Assembly: GCA_964017065.1 (NCBI GenBank)
Contig: OZ024786.1
Location: forward strand, 604,888 to 668,887
DNA: 64,000 nucleotides
Source of the DNA: Haliclona indistincta
Taxonomy: Eukaryota; Porifera; Demospongiae; Haplosclerida; Chalinidae
Reading direction: 5' to 3'
The translations under genes and the position numbers were made by a program. How positions within the stretch are numbered: position 1 is the stretch's first letter; each line of letters begins with the position of its first letter. Positions 47,259-58,201 of the stretch are shown here, piece after piece. Below the pieces are notes generated by a model. It was not told the origin of the DNA, searched no databases, and saw only the letters and a program-made list of their open reading frames with translations.

Positions 47259-49103
47259 CACAATGCGAACAAAAAATCACCTGGCTTGCCATCGAGAGAT
47301 TCTCTCCGTGTGTCGAGAGACCGAGAATGGCGTGGAATAGATTGAACTCGCGACTGAACTGTAGCTCCATGAGCCGCCATGAGCATGAGCTCGCTTGTAG
47401 CTGCCACACCCATGGATGATCACGTGGTATATACGGTGATGGGCACGGGCCCGCCGAAAATTAACGGTGTCCGTGTAGACCGTAATCAGACAAAATACCG
47501 TTCGCGACCGTACCAGACGAATTATACGGTAACCGGTAAAATCCGTGTAATCGAAGCGGTTTTGCTGTGAAAACTATCCACAGTTGACTGCCTATAAGCT
47601 GATAGGTGACAGGATAGCAGGGTATCATGTCTAAAGAAATTGTGTAAGCAAGCTATGGACGCTATCTCGCTCGTCTACGAGCTGTGCCCTACACTCGAAC
47701 TCGACACGCCCAGTTGATTGGTAGTCAGCACTGATTGCATAACGCATTGTGATTGCTGTACAGAAAGGTACAACAGCTGCAGTTTAACTTTGCTATGTAT
47801 GTGAAATAGCGGCATTCCACCGAGGCATCTGCACCTTAGGTGCCTAGTTTTACAAACACTGGGTTACTCATTGGAAGCCACGCCCCCACACTTTTGGCTG
47901 TTGCAGCTTGCGCGATCAAGAGACGAACGCAGGGTTACTGAATTTTGGTGATTGTGATAGACATGAGATGGCTCTAATCAGCCGACGTGCATAAATTGCA
48001 CTGAAACAATATCATGAGTTGCCGAACATAGATTGCTCGACCCCGGGGTCTTTGGAAAAGAAAATTACCCGGACGGCAAGACGAGAGCTTTTCAATTGTA
48101 GCTCGTTGTAATGCTGATGGATAAAGGTGTTTGCAGTACTGACTTGCAATCCCGCCCTATTCGTCTATCAGTCACTAGGACTGGTGCCGGATAATAGATT
48201 GCTTTTGCCGAACTTCAATGTTTTCGGCTACCCACTTTCTTCGTCTCCACAGTAGACAAAGAAGCAGTTACGAGCTGCATATTTGCAATGCAGGCAGAGG
48301 AAGTGTGTGTATATATACGTCGGTCAAATGTAATCTGTGTAGCGTATTTGCAAGTGTACGAACGAGTGGCCGATAATAGATCAGTGATGGCCGAATATAG
48401 CCTGGTTTACTCTAACCACGCCCTAGTCTAGGATAGCACAGCAGAGCATGTTCAGTTAGCATACTAAGTACTGCGTTAGTTCTTTGCAACAAGAGTCCAG
48501 GACACTGTAGAGAGGCTGGGCGGCTATCCTACGCACGCTTCAGCTCTCAAATATTCAGCTTGCCTTCAACCAGTATTTTCTGATTCTTTGCTCGCATCTT
48601 CCTACAATTGTAAACTCCGATCGCTAGGTGTTCGTTTTGACCATTAGCAATAACTTCGAATGTTCAGCAAACTGAACAAGCTGCCAAAACAACTTACAAC
48701 TACTAAGGGGCGGGAAACTTGAAACCAATTTTGGGGCGTGGTATTGAGGGCGGTGCAAGACAATAGGGCGGAGCAAACAATAATGGTTATAGTGTACGGA
48801 TAATATACTGAAGTGATTACTAAAATAATATCCGGAGATTTCTTTCGGTGATTTCAGATTTCTGATTTCAAACCGCGATTTCAGATTTCAAACTGTGATT
48901 TCTGACTTCAACTGAGATTTCCGATTTCAGTTAGTGATTTCAACTGTGCATGTACGAGATTTCACGAGTGTCGGACCCCTCGTTCACTGAACTTGAGGTC
49001 AGTCCAGTAATCCAGTAGTCCACTCCTGAGTGGTCCATTCCAGTCGTCCATTCCAGTCGCTCCAGTCCAGCGAATTCTGATACCCCATAGCCAGGCTACT
49101 GTG
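47259..49103. other. Intergenic region, no gene seen
   Basis: This divergent interval lies between the minus-strand membrane-protein gene and the plus-strand NLR-like gene, and so should hold both promoters. It contains one copy of the dispersed motif CCACCGAGGCATCTGCACC (47818) and a run of GATTTC/GATTTCAGATTTC repeats at about 48837-48960, just upstream of the NLR first exon. Confidence 0.5.
48837..48960 (+). repeat. GATTTCAGATTTC-type short repeats upstream of NLR-like gene
   Basis: About eight imperfect units of 13-20 bases, each built from GATTTC and a variable spacer, end some 145 bases before the start codon. They could be a decayed microsatellite or a promoter-proximal array. Confidence 0.6.
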
Positions 49104-52100
49104 ATGTTGCTAAGGCTCCTTCTGTCTGGGGACGTTGAGCTGAATCCTGGTCCCGAACCAGTGAGATTAGGTGAGTAGCCGCACCGTACAAAACGCGATA
49201 TAGTTACAGCTGTTGTCTCCTTAGAAGAAAGGCTTACTCTTCTCAAGCTACAGTGCTTCCAGTTCACTAATGCTAATGGGAAGCAGAAGAGGATTAACAT
49301 CATTGAAGCCACAGCATCACAATGGAGAGAACTAGGAACAGCTCTGAAGCTAGAAAGCTATCAACTCAACAACATTGAGAGTGACTACCATCGTGTGAAG
49401 GATCGCTGTCGTGTTGTTCTAGAAACATGGCTCAATGATAGTGATGATCCACCAACATGGCGTACTCTACTGCTAGCAATGAGAGATGCTGGATCCACTA
49501 GCATGATAGCACAGCAAGTATGGAGAGCACTGACTGATGGAGAAGGTGAGTATGTGGTAATAAAACCTAACTACATAATCCAGTTACCCTGTATAAACTA
49601 CAATCCTTTTTAGATATGCCAATGCTACCAGAAATAACATCCACAAGAAAATGGCTTCTACTAGCAGCCATTTTCCTAGTTCTTTCAATCATGGGTGCAT
49701 TCATAATTCTTGATCCTGTGAGTTCTTCTTGTCCATTGCTTTCTGACTCAATTTTAGAATACCAGAAATATCTGAAAGAGTATTACGGAGAGTATGATTA
49801 CCCTCTGTACTCAAAACCTGTATTCTCGACAAATGAAAATCGTCCCAAGCAACCAATCAATATAGTGCTTTTTCTAAAAGAAAAGAATGAAACTGATTCT
49901 TCATATATTGAGCTGCAGCAATTACTCACAAATGGAAGTGTTAATGAACTAAAAAAACTGAAACAATCTATTAGAGTGGATCAGATTGGTTCTAGAAATG
50001 GAAAGAACAAGGCCGCAAAATTTGTACTGATAGAGGGTGGTCCAGGAATGGGTAAATCAACATTATGTTGGCAGTTGTGTAGACTATGGAGAGAAGGCAA
50101 GCTACAGTGGGATCTAATGGTGATTGTTGAGCTGAGAGATGAGAGCACTCGTAGAGCAAGCAGTCTTTATGATCTCCTCTACCATCCTGATGATGAGACT
50201 AGACTGGCCATTGAACAGGACATTAAGAAACGAGAAGGAGAGGGATTGCTCATATTTCTTGATGGATATGATGAACTGTCCAATGAACAACAAAACGAGC
50301 TTTCATTGGTTCATAAAATATTGACCAATAAACTGCTTCGTAAGGCCACAGTTGTGGTTACCAGTCGACCTCATGCTATTGAAAGACTTCCATCTCAGTT
50401 TAAGCAAGGTTTAAATCAGCACATTGCAATAGCTGGTTTCAATGAGACTGACATACACGCATACACTACTTTAGCATGCAAGGACAATCAAGACTTACTA
50501 GAAGACCTACGTTCTTATGTGGATAGTCATCCTTTTATATTATCTGTCATGTACAATCCCCTTCACTGCTCTATTGTAACAGAGCTATATATACAGTACT
50601 GGCAGAATGGACCACGAAGGGGATTTGCTCCTCAGACTTTAACAGAACTTTATAATGCTCTTCTCTTGAACATTTTGAGACGCTATTTGCCTAGCAACCA
50701 GACTCAGAATTTCCATGATCTGTCTGATCTTTCTCAAGATGTCTACACTAATCTGATGCAACTAGCTGAAGTTGCTGCACAGGGACTACAAAAAAGACAG
50801 TTCATGTTCACTAATCTTTCGTGTGCTAGTCTTGGCCTAATGAAGTCAGTGAGAAAGCTTTATGACATCCGAGCAAAGCAACCAGCAGTTCACACATTCC
50901 TTCACCTCACATTACAGGAGTACCTAGCAGCTTTATATTGGTCTGAGTATCGTGATAGACAACCAAAAACGTTTCTTGATTCTGAAATCAGAAATTGTAT
51001 GTCAATTAAAATGCCGAATAGTGAACTACATCGACCGTTCTGTTTATTTTTTGCTGGTCTCACAAAAAAGAAGATTGACATCGAACAGACTAAGCAAATG
51101 AAATACTTCTTTATTCCTCAGATGTGTGAGATGCTATTCGAGGCTCAGTCTTCTGATTTACTCTTTAATGGCTCAACAGTTATGTTACCTGCAACCAATA
51201 CTGGTAATTTTTCTCAGCAGTTTGTGAACGATCTCATTGAAGCTCCACTGACCTCATTTGCAACAGCATACTGTTTTGTACGGAACAGTGACAGTACCTC
51301 AACTTGGATTCTTACTATAAATGAAAGGAACCACCTGCAAAGGTTGGCAGATGGTATGCATTCAGCCTATAGAGATGAAACCTGGAAAGAGAAAGATACA
51401 CCTTCACTGAGGCTGCATCTCACTCACAACATCAATGATATTCTTGAAGTCTTTCCCAGACTTTATCCCTTCACAAAATCGATAACTCAACTTAACTTGT
51501 CTGGTGATCTCAATGAAAAAGGAACTCTTATCATGAAAAAACTCAGCTACTATTGTCCCAAACTGGCCTCACTGCTCATTACTAGAAAAAGCTTTCGACC
51601 AGATGTGTTTCAGCTTCCAAAGGATATGGACCTGACCAGAGTCACTGTGTTTCTTCCCTCTGATGAGAAACTGTTACACAACCTCCACCTCTACCAAGCT
51701 GTTACTGAGCTTAGAATATGGGCGGAAAGAAGGTATGTTTGCTGTTTTAATTATAAAAGATCTTTATTTTTATATGGGGTTATTGAGTTAAAAACACAAA
51801 GTTATGTTTAATTGGTATAATAGCTCAACAGCCTTGGTGTAGAAAGCTGTGAAATTGTAAAAATTACACGCATGTATTATAATAATAGTAGTAATAGTTA
51901 ATCATAATTATGAATTCTAGTTAGGTTGTCGTTTTTTTCATTACAGTTGCAATTCTGGACTGATGGACATATGTAACTCATTGCTACTAATCTTACCCAA
52001 ACTACATGGAGAGTTACCACAAGTATACTTGATCTCAAAAGATGTCTTAATGTTGGATCAATGTGTGTTAGACATCGCTTGGAAGTTGAGAAAAGCCGTT

Positions 52101-52406
52101 TTACTGTACACTCTTGAAAATCATTACAAGTCGCGCTACAGATCAAAACTTCTAAAATTCTATGACAGATTTGATCAAATACAAGCCACAGAATTTCTCC
52201 GAGTGCCGAAGAAAGATCTATTTCAGTATCAAAGAGTCTTGATCAGTGGAGCTATCGATTGTGATGCAGCAGTGATGTTGATTCAAGCAATGGAGACCAA
52301 GCCTGCTATTGCAAAGAGACTAGTGTTACATCTTAAGAAGAAATGCAAGAATGCTTTAGCTAATGTAAAATACTCAAAAAACACAGTGAAGTTAATATTT
52401 TTGTAA
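49104..52406 (+). CDS. NLR-like protein: 2A-like peptide, Death, TM, NACHT
   Basis: Four exons (49104-49170, 49225-49545, 49614-51732, 51947-52406) with matching phases give 988 residues. An in-frame stop at 49008 and no other ATG in between fix the start. Residues 1-17 read MLLRLLLSGDVELNPGP, a leucine-rich stretch running straight into a consensus 2A-like motif D(V/I)ExNPGP. A Death-fold domain follows (about 45-125; WRELGTALKL, PTWRTLLLAMRDAG). A strong transmembrane segment, WLLLAAIFLVLSIMGAFIIL, lies at about 143-162. The NACHT NTPase carries P-loop GGPGMGKST (about 271-279), Walker B LLIFLDGYDEL (about 341-351) and TVVVTSRPHA. The C-terminal 350 residues are helical with weak leucine periodicity and no clear LRR array. 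Known NLRs sense microbial or stress signals; a 2A element could make two N-terminal forms. The 2A function is inferred from the motif. Confidence 0.9.
49131..49154 (+). other. 2A-like ribosome-skipping motif (GDVELNPGP)
   Basis: Codons for DVELNPGP end at residue 17 of the NLR-like protein; the break would fall between Gly16 and Pro17. In known 2A peptides this motif stops peptide-bond formation while translation continues. Only 16 residues precede the break here, as in reported sea urchin NLR genes, where the 2A region was proposed to double as a signal sequence. Confidence 0.85.
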
Positions 52407-54150
52407 TGAATATTACGAACATTGAGACAGTGACCAAAGTGAGTGCAACCCACTAGATGACTCGTGCATGACCACATTCAAAGTTGTATTAAGCTTATAA
52501 ACAACTGACTAAGTAGCAATTCGATCGTCAGCTCTAGCTCTGGATTCGACAAATAACTTCGTGGTGAGCGTGCATACGCAATAGTAGGCTTAATCGCGTC
52601 AATTAATACCGCTCTTGTCAATCGATGTCGCTCGTTTCCGCTATGCGCTACCAGGAGCACCCTGTTGTCAAATTGTACTTCTGCTCTTGTGCTACAGCTT
52701 CAAGAAAAGGCGCTAGAAAACAGTCATCGGCAATATAGCTCAACTATGCACAGAAAAACACACATGATAAAGTACTGAGCTTAATAAACCAAGATTATTA
52801 ATAAAATTAGCGTGTTTTACTGCTTTGGTTATGAGCAATAAGATCGTCATACAGTCACAAGTGCATGGGACAGGTTATTGAGACATTATTGACATGTTGT
52901 TGAGTCAGTGATTGTCACAATGATTTGAGTGGAATGTTACTGCACAATGTTCAGCTCGACCACTTTGCTGGTCAAAGGTCTTACAGTGAACAATGGGAGG
53001 ACTGTACAGATGGAGGGAGACAGCTGGGTCAGTGTGGCTGAGGTTCTCAACACAATGTAGACCATGAGAATCTGTAGATCATAGCTATTATAACACAAGC
53101 AACATATGACTGTGCAATATGATGCAGATTATGCAAGGAGATACCATTGATATAAGTGACTTCATTCAATTGATATGTGGTGGACCGCACTGCTGACATA
53201 GGTCCCTGGTCCTGCGGCCATTGGTACAGTGTCTCCTTCAGTGATCCACTGAGCATCTTCATGAAGCAGTGTAAGTCAGCATGATCATGGATCGGACTAG
53301 TAACAGGAGGAGAGGTCTACCTAGCTATATAGTTACAGGCAAGTATACTTACCTAGCATGACCAGTACCCCAGCACAATACCAGCAGGTTGTAGCGACCA
53401 TTTCCCTCATCAAAAAGGTTCCTCGTGTACCTATACAGAACATGCAATCTATATAGCTAGGGCATGCAGAGAATAATTATATGCATACCTATGTGGGTCA
53501 AATGTAGCTATAGCTCCCCATGCAGTCCTTCTGATTGCTGCAGTAAGAGGCCATGGCTTCCTTCACCTTATCAACAGATCCGAGGTTTTAACTGCTCCCA
53601 GCTCAAGCTAGGATTTGTCATGGTTTGTTTATTTGGCTTGTAGACTCGGCAAAACAGTAGCTATTGCAATACTAACTATAATATAGGCTGCCACTATACG
53701 GACAAGCAACTTGTCCTAGTAGAGTGATGATGGCTCATGCAGATGAGTCACATTTTATACTTACATGACCAAGTGAGGGGCTTTCCCAGGGGATTTCCTA
53801 CTTATGTAGCATAGTTGCAGCTGAGTTTGTGCCTCAAAACACAATCATGACAAGATATTGATAAGACTTAACTTGCAACAGTGAAACAGCTGTGTATCAT
53901 TATTGTAATAGACAATTATATCCCGTTGCGTGGGCGTATCAAAGGCGCCGGTAGGCACTGTATATCGGATACAGTGCCATCCAATGACGTCATGGGCACT
54001 GTATATTCCTTTGAAGTTTGATACAAGCGCTTGGGCATTATATAGAAATCGAAGCACGTGATCTGGTTTCATGCTACATCAACAATAATGTTATCATAAA
54101 TAAAAACACAATGGATAAGTGATTATTGGTATTCAGCCATGAGCAATAAG
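52407..54150. other. Intergenic stretch, no firm gene
   Basis: No open frame longer than about 70 codons shows a recognisable motif. A 38-codon frame at 52950 (VNNGRTVQMEGDSWVSV) looks weakly coding-like but is isolated. Confidence 0.5.
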
Positions 54151-54507
54151 CTATTCTTTGTTGTAAGTGATATTGAAAGTACAGGAACTATATTGCACTA
54201 TGCCGGATCGTGTTGGCATGGAAGTAGGCAGTTCAGGTACAGCAGGCTTTACTTCTGGCAGCCAAGGTGACGGAACCATTTCTTTTGAATCTCTAGCAAG
54301 TCCTGAAGATGACTGCCGTTCCTCTTGGATTTCTTCTACTGCAGAGCGATAATTGACCTTTTCAGAAGATGACAAAATCTTAGAAACTGCTTCCACTTGC
54401 ACCGGAGATATACGCTCATACTTGCGTAAAGATTCTAGCTGTCTATGCCAGCCTTCACTCGACCAGCCTTCAGGAGCAAGTTCAGTAGACAGAGCTGTAG
54501 ACGCCAT
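54151..54507 (-). CDS. Small hypothetical protein
   Basis: A frame of 118 residues runs from the ATG at 54507, in a TACA-ATG-GCG context, to a stop at 54151. The composition looks coding: a charged helical middle (RQLESLRKYERISPVQVEAV, SAVEEIQEERQ) followed by a Pro-rich part (VPSPWLPEVKPAVPELP). I recognise no family. It lacks a signal peptide or membrane segment. It lies beside the palindrome at 54588-54703 and the retrotransposon. It could be the first exon of a longer gene or a captured exon. Confidence 0.4.
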   Translation of the reverse strand: MASTALSTELAPEGWSSEGWHRQLESLRKYERISPVQVEAVSKILSSSEKVNYRSAVEEIQEERQSSSGLARDSKEMVPSPWLPEVKPAVPELPTSMPTRSGIVQYSSCTFNITYNKE

Positions 54508-54587
54508 TGTAGCCACTATTGCCACGCGGTCAGTGAATGACGTCACTCGTTGCTAGGGATACACCCACGCATTGGGAAATAAATTGG

Positions 54588-54703
54588 TTATAACACCCGT
54601 ACTCGGGAAGTATCCGATTTACAGTCCCGCGCACTCGGGCGCTTCGCGCCCTCGTGCGCTGGGACTGTAAATCGGATACATCCCTCGTACGGGTGTTATA
54701 ACT
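54588..54703. repeat. GC-rich palindrome sharing CGGGCGCTTCGCGCCCTCG centre
   Basis: Arms of about 48 bases (TTATAACACCCGTAC and GTACGGGTGTTATAA tips, with ATCCGATTTACAGTCCC inside) enclose the centre GCGCTTCGCGC that is also seen at 38407-38546. Confidence 0.85.
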
Positions 54704-54920
54704 ATTACATAGAGACTATCACATCCCGCTCAGTGTGACAGGTATAGTTTAATTATAATGTGACCGTACTTTCATAAATCAGGCTTATGGCCCGGAATCC
54801 AAAAATTGAGATTTATATATCAACAGGTAGCCAAATATCTATAGAATAGGTCTGTAGCTTTTGTTTTTCAATCTGGTATTGTTTAAAGGAGTAATAGATG
54901 CTCAAACGTGAGTATGTATG

Positions 54921-55157
54921 TGTAGCGTTCGCGTTGACCTGCGCGAGTTCACCAGGGTATGGGCCACAATACTCAATGTGAATTATGACACAGAGGGAGC
55001 AGAGAAGACAGGAGAAGAATGATGTAAACAAGGGTGATTCAGTTTATATACAACCATGACAAAACTACAAGCAACCGAATAATGACAAGACACATGACAT
55101 ATGACAATGGCCCATGTATTCTTATTTTACAAGCAGAGCAGACATTATGTCTCCACA
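54921..55157 (-). repeat. 3' LTR of Ty3/gypsy element
   Basis: This 237-base direct repeat, beginning TG and ending CA, appears identical to 59013-59249. The element reads on the minus strand, so this is its 3' LTR. The purine tract TGAGAAAGGGAGA (complement of 55158-55170) abuts it as polypurine primer. The pol frame ends 13 bases inside. Confidence 0.95.
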
Positions 55158-58100
55158 TCTCCCTTTCTCACGAGGGCTTGTGAACGGGATCTGGTCATGA
55201 TAGGACTGCGTTTGATAGGAGCCGATGCAGGTCTCTTTGGAGGAGGAGAATGTGAGAGTGGAATGATGTGTTGACGATTTCTTCTCACGAGCCCACCTGC
55301 TGCTGGTTCAACCATGTATGATCGTGGGGCTTCAGCAGGTCTGACTGTGGTGCCGGTTACTCTGCGATCACCAAAGTCTACCAGAACAGGAGACCCATCA
55401 GCTAACTCAGGGAGAGTTGTAGTGCGATGCCGACGATTGTAATCTTGTGACATTCTGTCTTTATACAGCTGGTCTGCCTGTCGGTATTGTTCAAGATAAT
55501 TCCACTCTGGAACAAGGCTCTTTGGTAGCTGAGGCAGGTTGGTGTTGATCTTCCTCCCCATACACAATTCGGCTGGACTTTGATTGCACCATTTGAGTGG
55601 AGTGGAACGATAGATCATCAGAGAAAGAAATAGGTCGTCAGATTTCTTGAGCAAGTTCTTGATGGTTTGAACAGCTCTCTCAACCTGTCCGTTACTTTGA
55701 GGAAAGTGAGGGCTGCTAGTCTGATGCTTGAAACCATATGAGGAGGCGAATGCTTTGATTTCTTCACAGTCGAACTGCGGCCCATTATCGCTCCTAAGAA
55801 CAGCCGGAATTCCGTGTCTCGAAAAAATTGCTTTTAGTGCATTGATGACACTAGATGCTGTAGTCGATGTTAGCTTCACCAATTCAGGAAACTTCGAGAA
55901 ATAGTCCACTACCAAAAGATATGTTGAGCCTTTGAGGTAGAACAGATCAGCTGCTATTTTCTCCCATGGGTAGTCAGGCAAGGGGGTAGGAAGAAGTGGT
56001 TCCTTTCCTTGAACCCGATGTTCTTTGCAGATCCTGCATTCTTGGATCACCCTCTTGAGTTGACCTGCCATGCCTGGCCACCATACAGATGTTTTGGCTC
56101 TCATCAAACATTTCTGGATTCCCATATGACCAGTGTGTATCTTGCTCAATGTCTCTGCCTGCAGGGACAAAGGTACCACAATACATGAATCATACAGCAA
56201 CAGGTCATCGACCACAGTGAGCTTATGTCTGGCTCCCCAGTAAGGGTGGAGCTGTCTAGTGTGGATACGTTGCTCTGGCCATCCCTTTAGGCAGAAGGTG
56301 ACGACCTGTTGACAGATGGTATCTGCTGCTTGAGCTGCTTTGTAAACATCCACACGCTCAGAGGAAGCTGGAAGAGAGGCAATAACTGCATGGATAAAAC
56401 AGTCGACGTCTCTGGTAGAAATGTCTCCTTCAAGAGTTGGAAGCAGATTTCGAGAAAGAGTGTCAGCTGTATTCAACAATTTTCCAGGTACATGTTCCAC
56501 AGAGTATGTAAATCTTGAAAGACGAAGACGGAAACGAAGTATTCTTGGTGGCAAATTATCCAGATTCTTGTTGCCAAGTAGAGACACTAGTGGCTTGTGG
56601 TCAGTCTCTAGCACAAAATGCTTTCCAAGAACATAATCAGTGAATCTCTCTGTAGCCCAAGTGCACGCCAAAGCTTCTTTTTCAACCTGAGCATAACGGC
56701 CTTCAGTGCTGGTTAAAGCTCTAGAGGCATAGGCAACCGGCTTCCAGAGATTGTCAGACTGTTTCTGCAGCAAGACGGCTCCAAGTCCATATGATGAACT
56801 ATCGGCAGAGATTCTTGTCTCCCGTTTCGTGTCATACAATGCCAGAACTGATGGCTTCTGGAGTTCTTCTTTTACATTCTGAAACGCTTGATCCTGCGTG
56901 GGCCCCCAACTCCAGGTATTCTTTGTACTCAGCAGATCTCGAAGAGGCTTTGTTAACTCAGCTAGCTTGCTCGAGAATTTTCCCAATTGATTCACCATCC
57001 CTAGGAAGCGGCGTAACTCTGGTATCCCTTCAGGAGGTTGCATCTTGGCAATTGCGCTAGTCTTGTCTGGATCTGGAGCAACTCCATCCTCATTCAAAAT
57101 ATGACCCAGAAACTTCAGCTCAGTCTGTCGAAACGCACACTTCTCCAGATTTAGTGTAGTTCCTGCAGAAACCATTCTGTCCAGAACTGCCTTTAGTCGG
57201 ATGTCGTGTTGTTGCTCATCTGCAGCATGGACAAGAACATCATCAATTAGACATACAACCCCCTCTAGCCCCTCTAATAACTTATTCATTCTTCTCTGAA
57301 ACAGCTCAGGGGCACTGGACAGTCCGAAAGGTAGCTTGTTAAAGTGATACCGCCCAAAGGGAGTAAGAAAGGTGGTAAGCGGTCTGGAAGAGGGATCAAG
57401 TGGGATTTGCCAGAAGCCACTGTTCGCATCCAATTTGGAGAACACCTTTGAGCCAGACAGTTGAGCGAGAACACTTTCTACTGTTGGTAGAGGGTGAGTC
57501 TGTCTCATGACACTCTCGTTTAGGGGTTTTAAGTCGACACAAATACGGACGCCACCAGACTTCTTAGGGACTGCAACCATGCCAGCACACCAAGGCGTAG
57601 CTTCTTCAATTCTTGAGATAACTCCCGACCTTTCCATTCTCGAAAGCTCTTCTTTAACTTTATCTTGAAGCGGATACGGAACCCTTCTTGGGACGAAAAT
57701 GGAATGAGGCTTGTGATCCTGAGATAATTCTATCACGTATGGCTCTCCTAGAGTTCCTAAGCCTTCAAATACTCCAGGATATTCAGCAACAATTCTCTCT
57801 CTGTAGCTTTCCATTGAGTTCATTCTTGCCACCAGCTGCAGAGCTTGGATCGCAGGTAGACCAAGCAAATTGCTTTTCAGGCCCTTGACAACGAAGACCT
57901 GCTGCTGGGAGGTCTTGTCCTTAACAGTGAGAGGTTGCGTGAACTGTCCCAGAACCGATAGAGGGGAACGGTCAGGTCCATACAGCACCTTGCTTGCCTT
58001 CTGCAGATGAATTCCCTTCAGCTTCCTAAAAGAGAAATCAGAAATAGCAGTAACTTCAGCCCCAGTATCTAGTTTGAACTGGACTGTTTCCTTTCCTACT

Positions 58101-58201
58101 TGCACTGCAACCGTCCAGGTCTCTGGAGCAGAGGTATCATCAGTCACGCCATCCAGGAAGCCACCTATCACAGTCCGGCAAACCCGTACTCGATTCATCA
58201 T
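55145..58201 (-). CDS. pol: Pol polyprotein of Ty3/gypsy element
   Basis: A frame of 1018 residues contains an aspartic protease (LDTGAEVTAIS, about 44-54), reverse transcriptase with the catalytic Asp pair in CLIDDVLVH (about 316-324), RNase H (ADSSSYGLGAVL and later ETDHKPL), and integrase. Integrase has an HHCC zinc motif (H..H in HTGHMG, C..C in ECRICKEH) and DDE core residues in VVDYFSKF, RSDNGPQF and QSNGQVERA. The 5' end overlaps gag by 62 bases in the +1 frame, and a stop at 58208-58210 precedes the ATG at 58201. Expression therefore needs a +1 shift within the overlap or separate initiation. The stop lies 13 bases inside the 3' LTR. Confidence 0.95.
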   Translation of the reverse strand: MMNRVRVCRTVIGGFLDGVTDDTSAPETWTVAVQVGKETVQFKLDTGAEVTAISDFSFRKLKGIHLQKASKVLYGPDRSPLSVLGQFTQPLTVKDKTSQQQVFVVKGLKSNLLGLPAIQALQLVARMNSMESYRERIVAEYPGVFEGLGTLGEPYVIELSQDHKPHSIFVPRRVPYPLQDKVKEELSRMERSGVISRIEEATPWCAGMVAVPKKSGGVRICVDLKPLNESVMRQTHPLPTVESVLAQLSGSKVFSKLDANSGFWQIPLDPSSRPLTTFLTPFGRYHFNKLPFGLSSAPELFQRRMNKLLEGLEGVVCLIDDVLVHAADEQQHDIRLKAVLDRMVSAGTTLNLEKCAFRQTELKFLGHILNEDGVAPDPDKTSAIAKMQPPEGIPELRRFLGMVNQLGKFSSKLAELTKPLRDLLSTKNTWSWGPTQDQAFQNVKEELQKPSVLALYDTKRETRISADSSSYGLGAVLLQKQSDNLWKPVAYASRALTSTEGRYAQVEKEALACTWATERFTDYVLGKHFVLETDHKPLVSLLGNKNLDNLPPRILRFRLRLSRFTYSVEHVPGKLLNTADTLSRNLLPTLEGDISTRDVDCFIHAVIASLPASSERVDVYKAAQAADTICQQVVTFCLKGWPEQRIHTRQLHPYWGARHKLTVVDDLLLYDSCIVVPLSLQAETLSKIHTGHMGIQKCLMRAKTSVWWPGMAGQLKRVIQECRICKEHRVQGKEPLLPTPLPDYPWEKIAADLFYLKGSTYLLVVDYFSKFPELVKLTSTTASSVINALKAIFSRHGIPAVLRSDNGPQFDCEEIKAFASSYGFKHQTSSPHFPQSNGQVERAVQTIKNLLKKSDDLFLSLMIYRSTPLKWCNQSPAELCMGRKINTNLPQLPKSLVPEWNYLEQYRQADQLYKDRMSQDYNRRHRTTTLPELADGSPVLVDFGDRRVTGTTVRPAEAPRSYMVEPAAGGLVRRNRQHIIPLSHSPPPKRPASAPIKRSPIMTRSRSQALVRKGDVET

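Noticed and set aside
53047..53262. Kelch-like fragment on the minus strand
   Set aside because: A short WPQ..PMSAVRS stretch recalls a kelch repeat, but one partial match of this size without splice sites is not enough.
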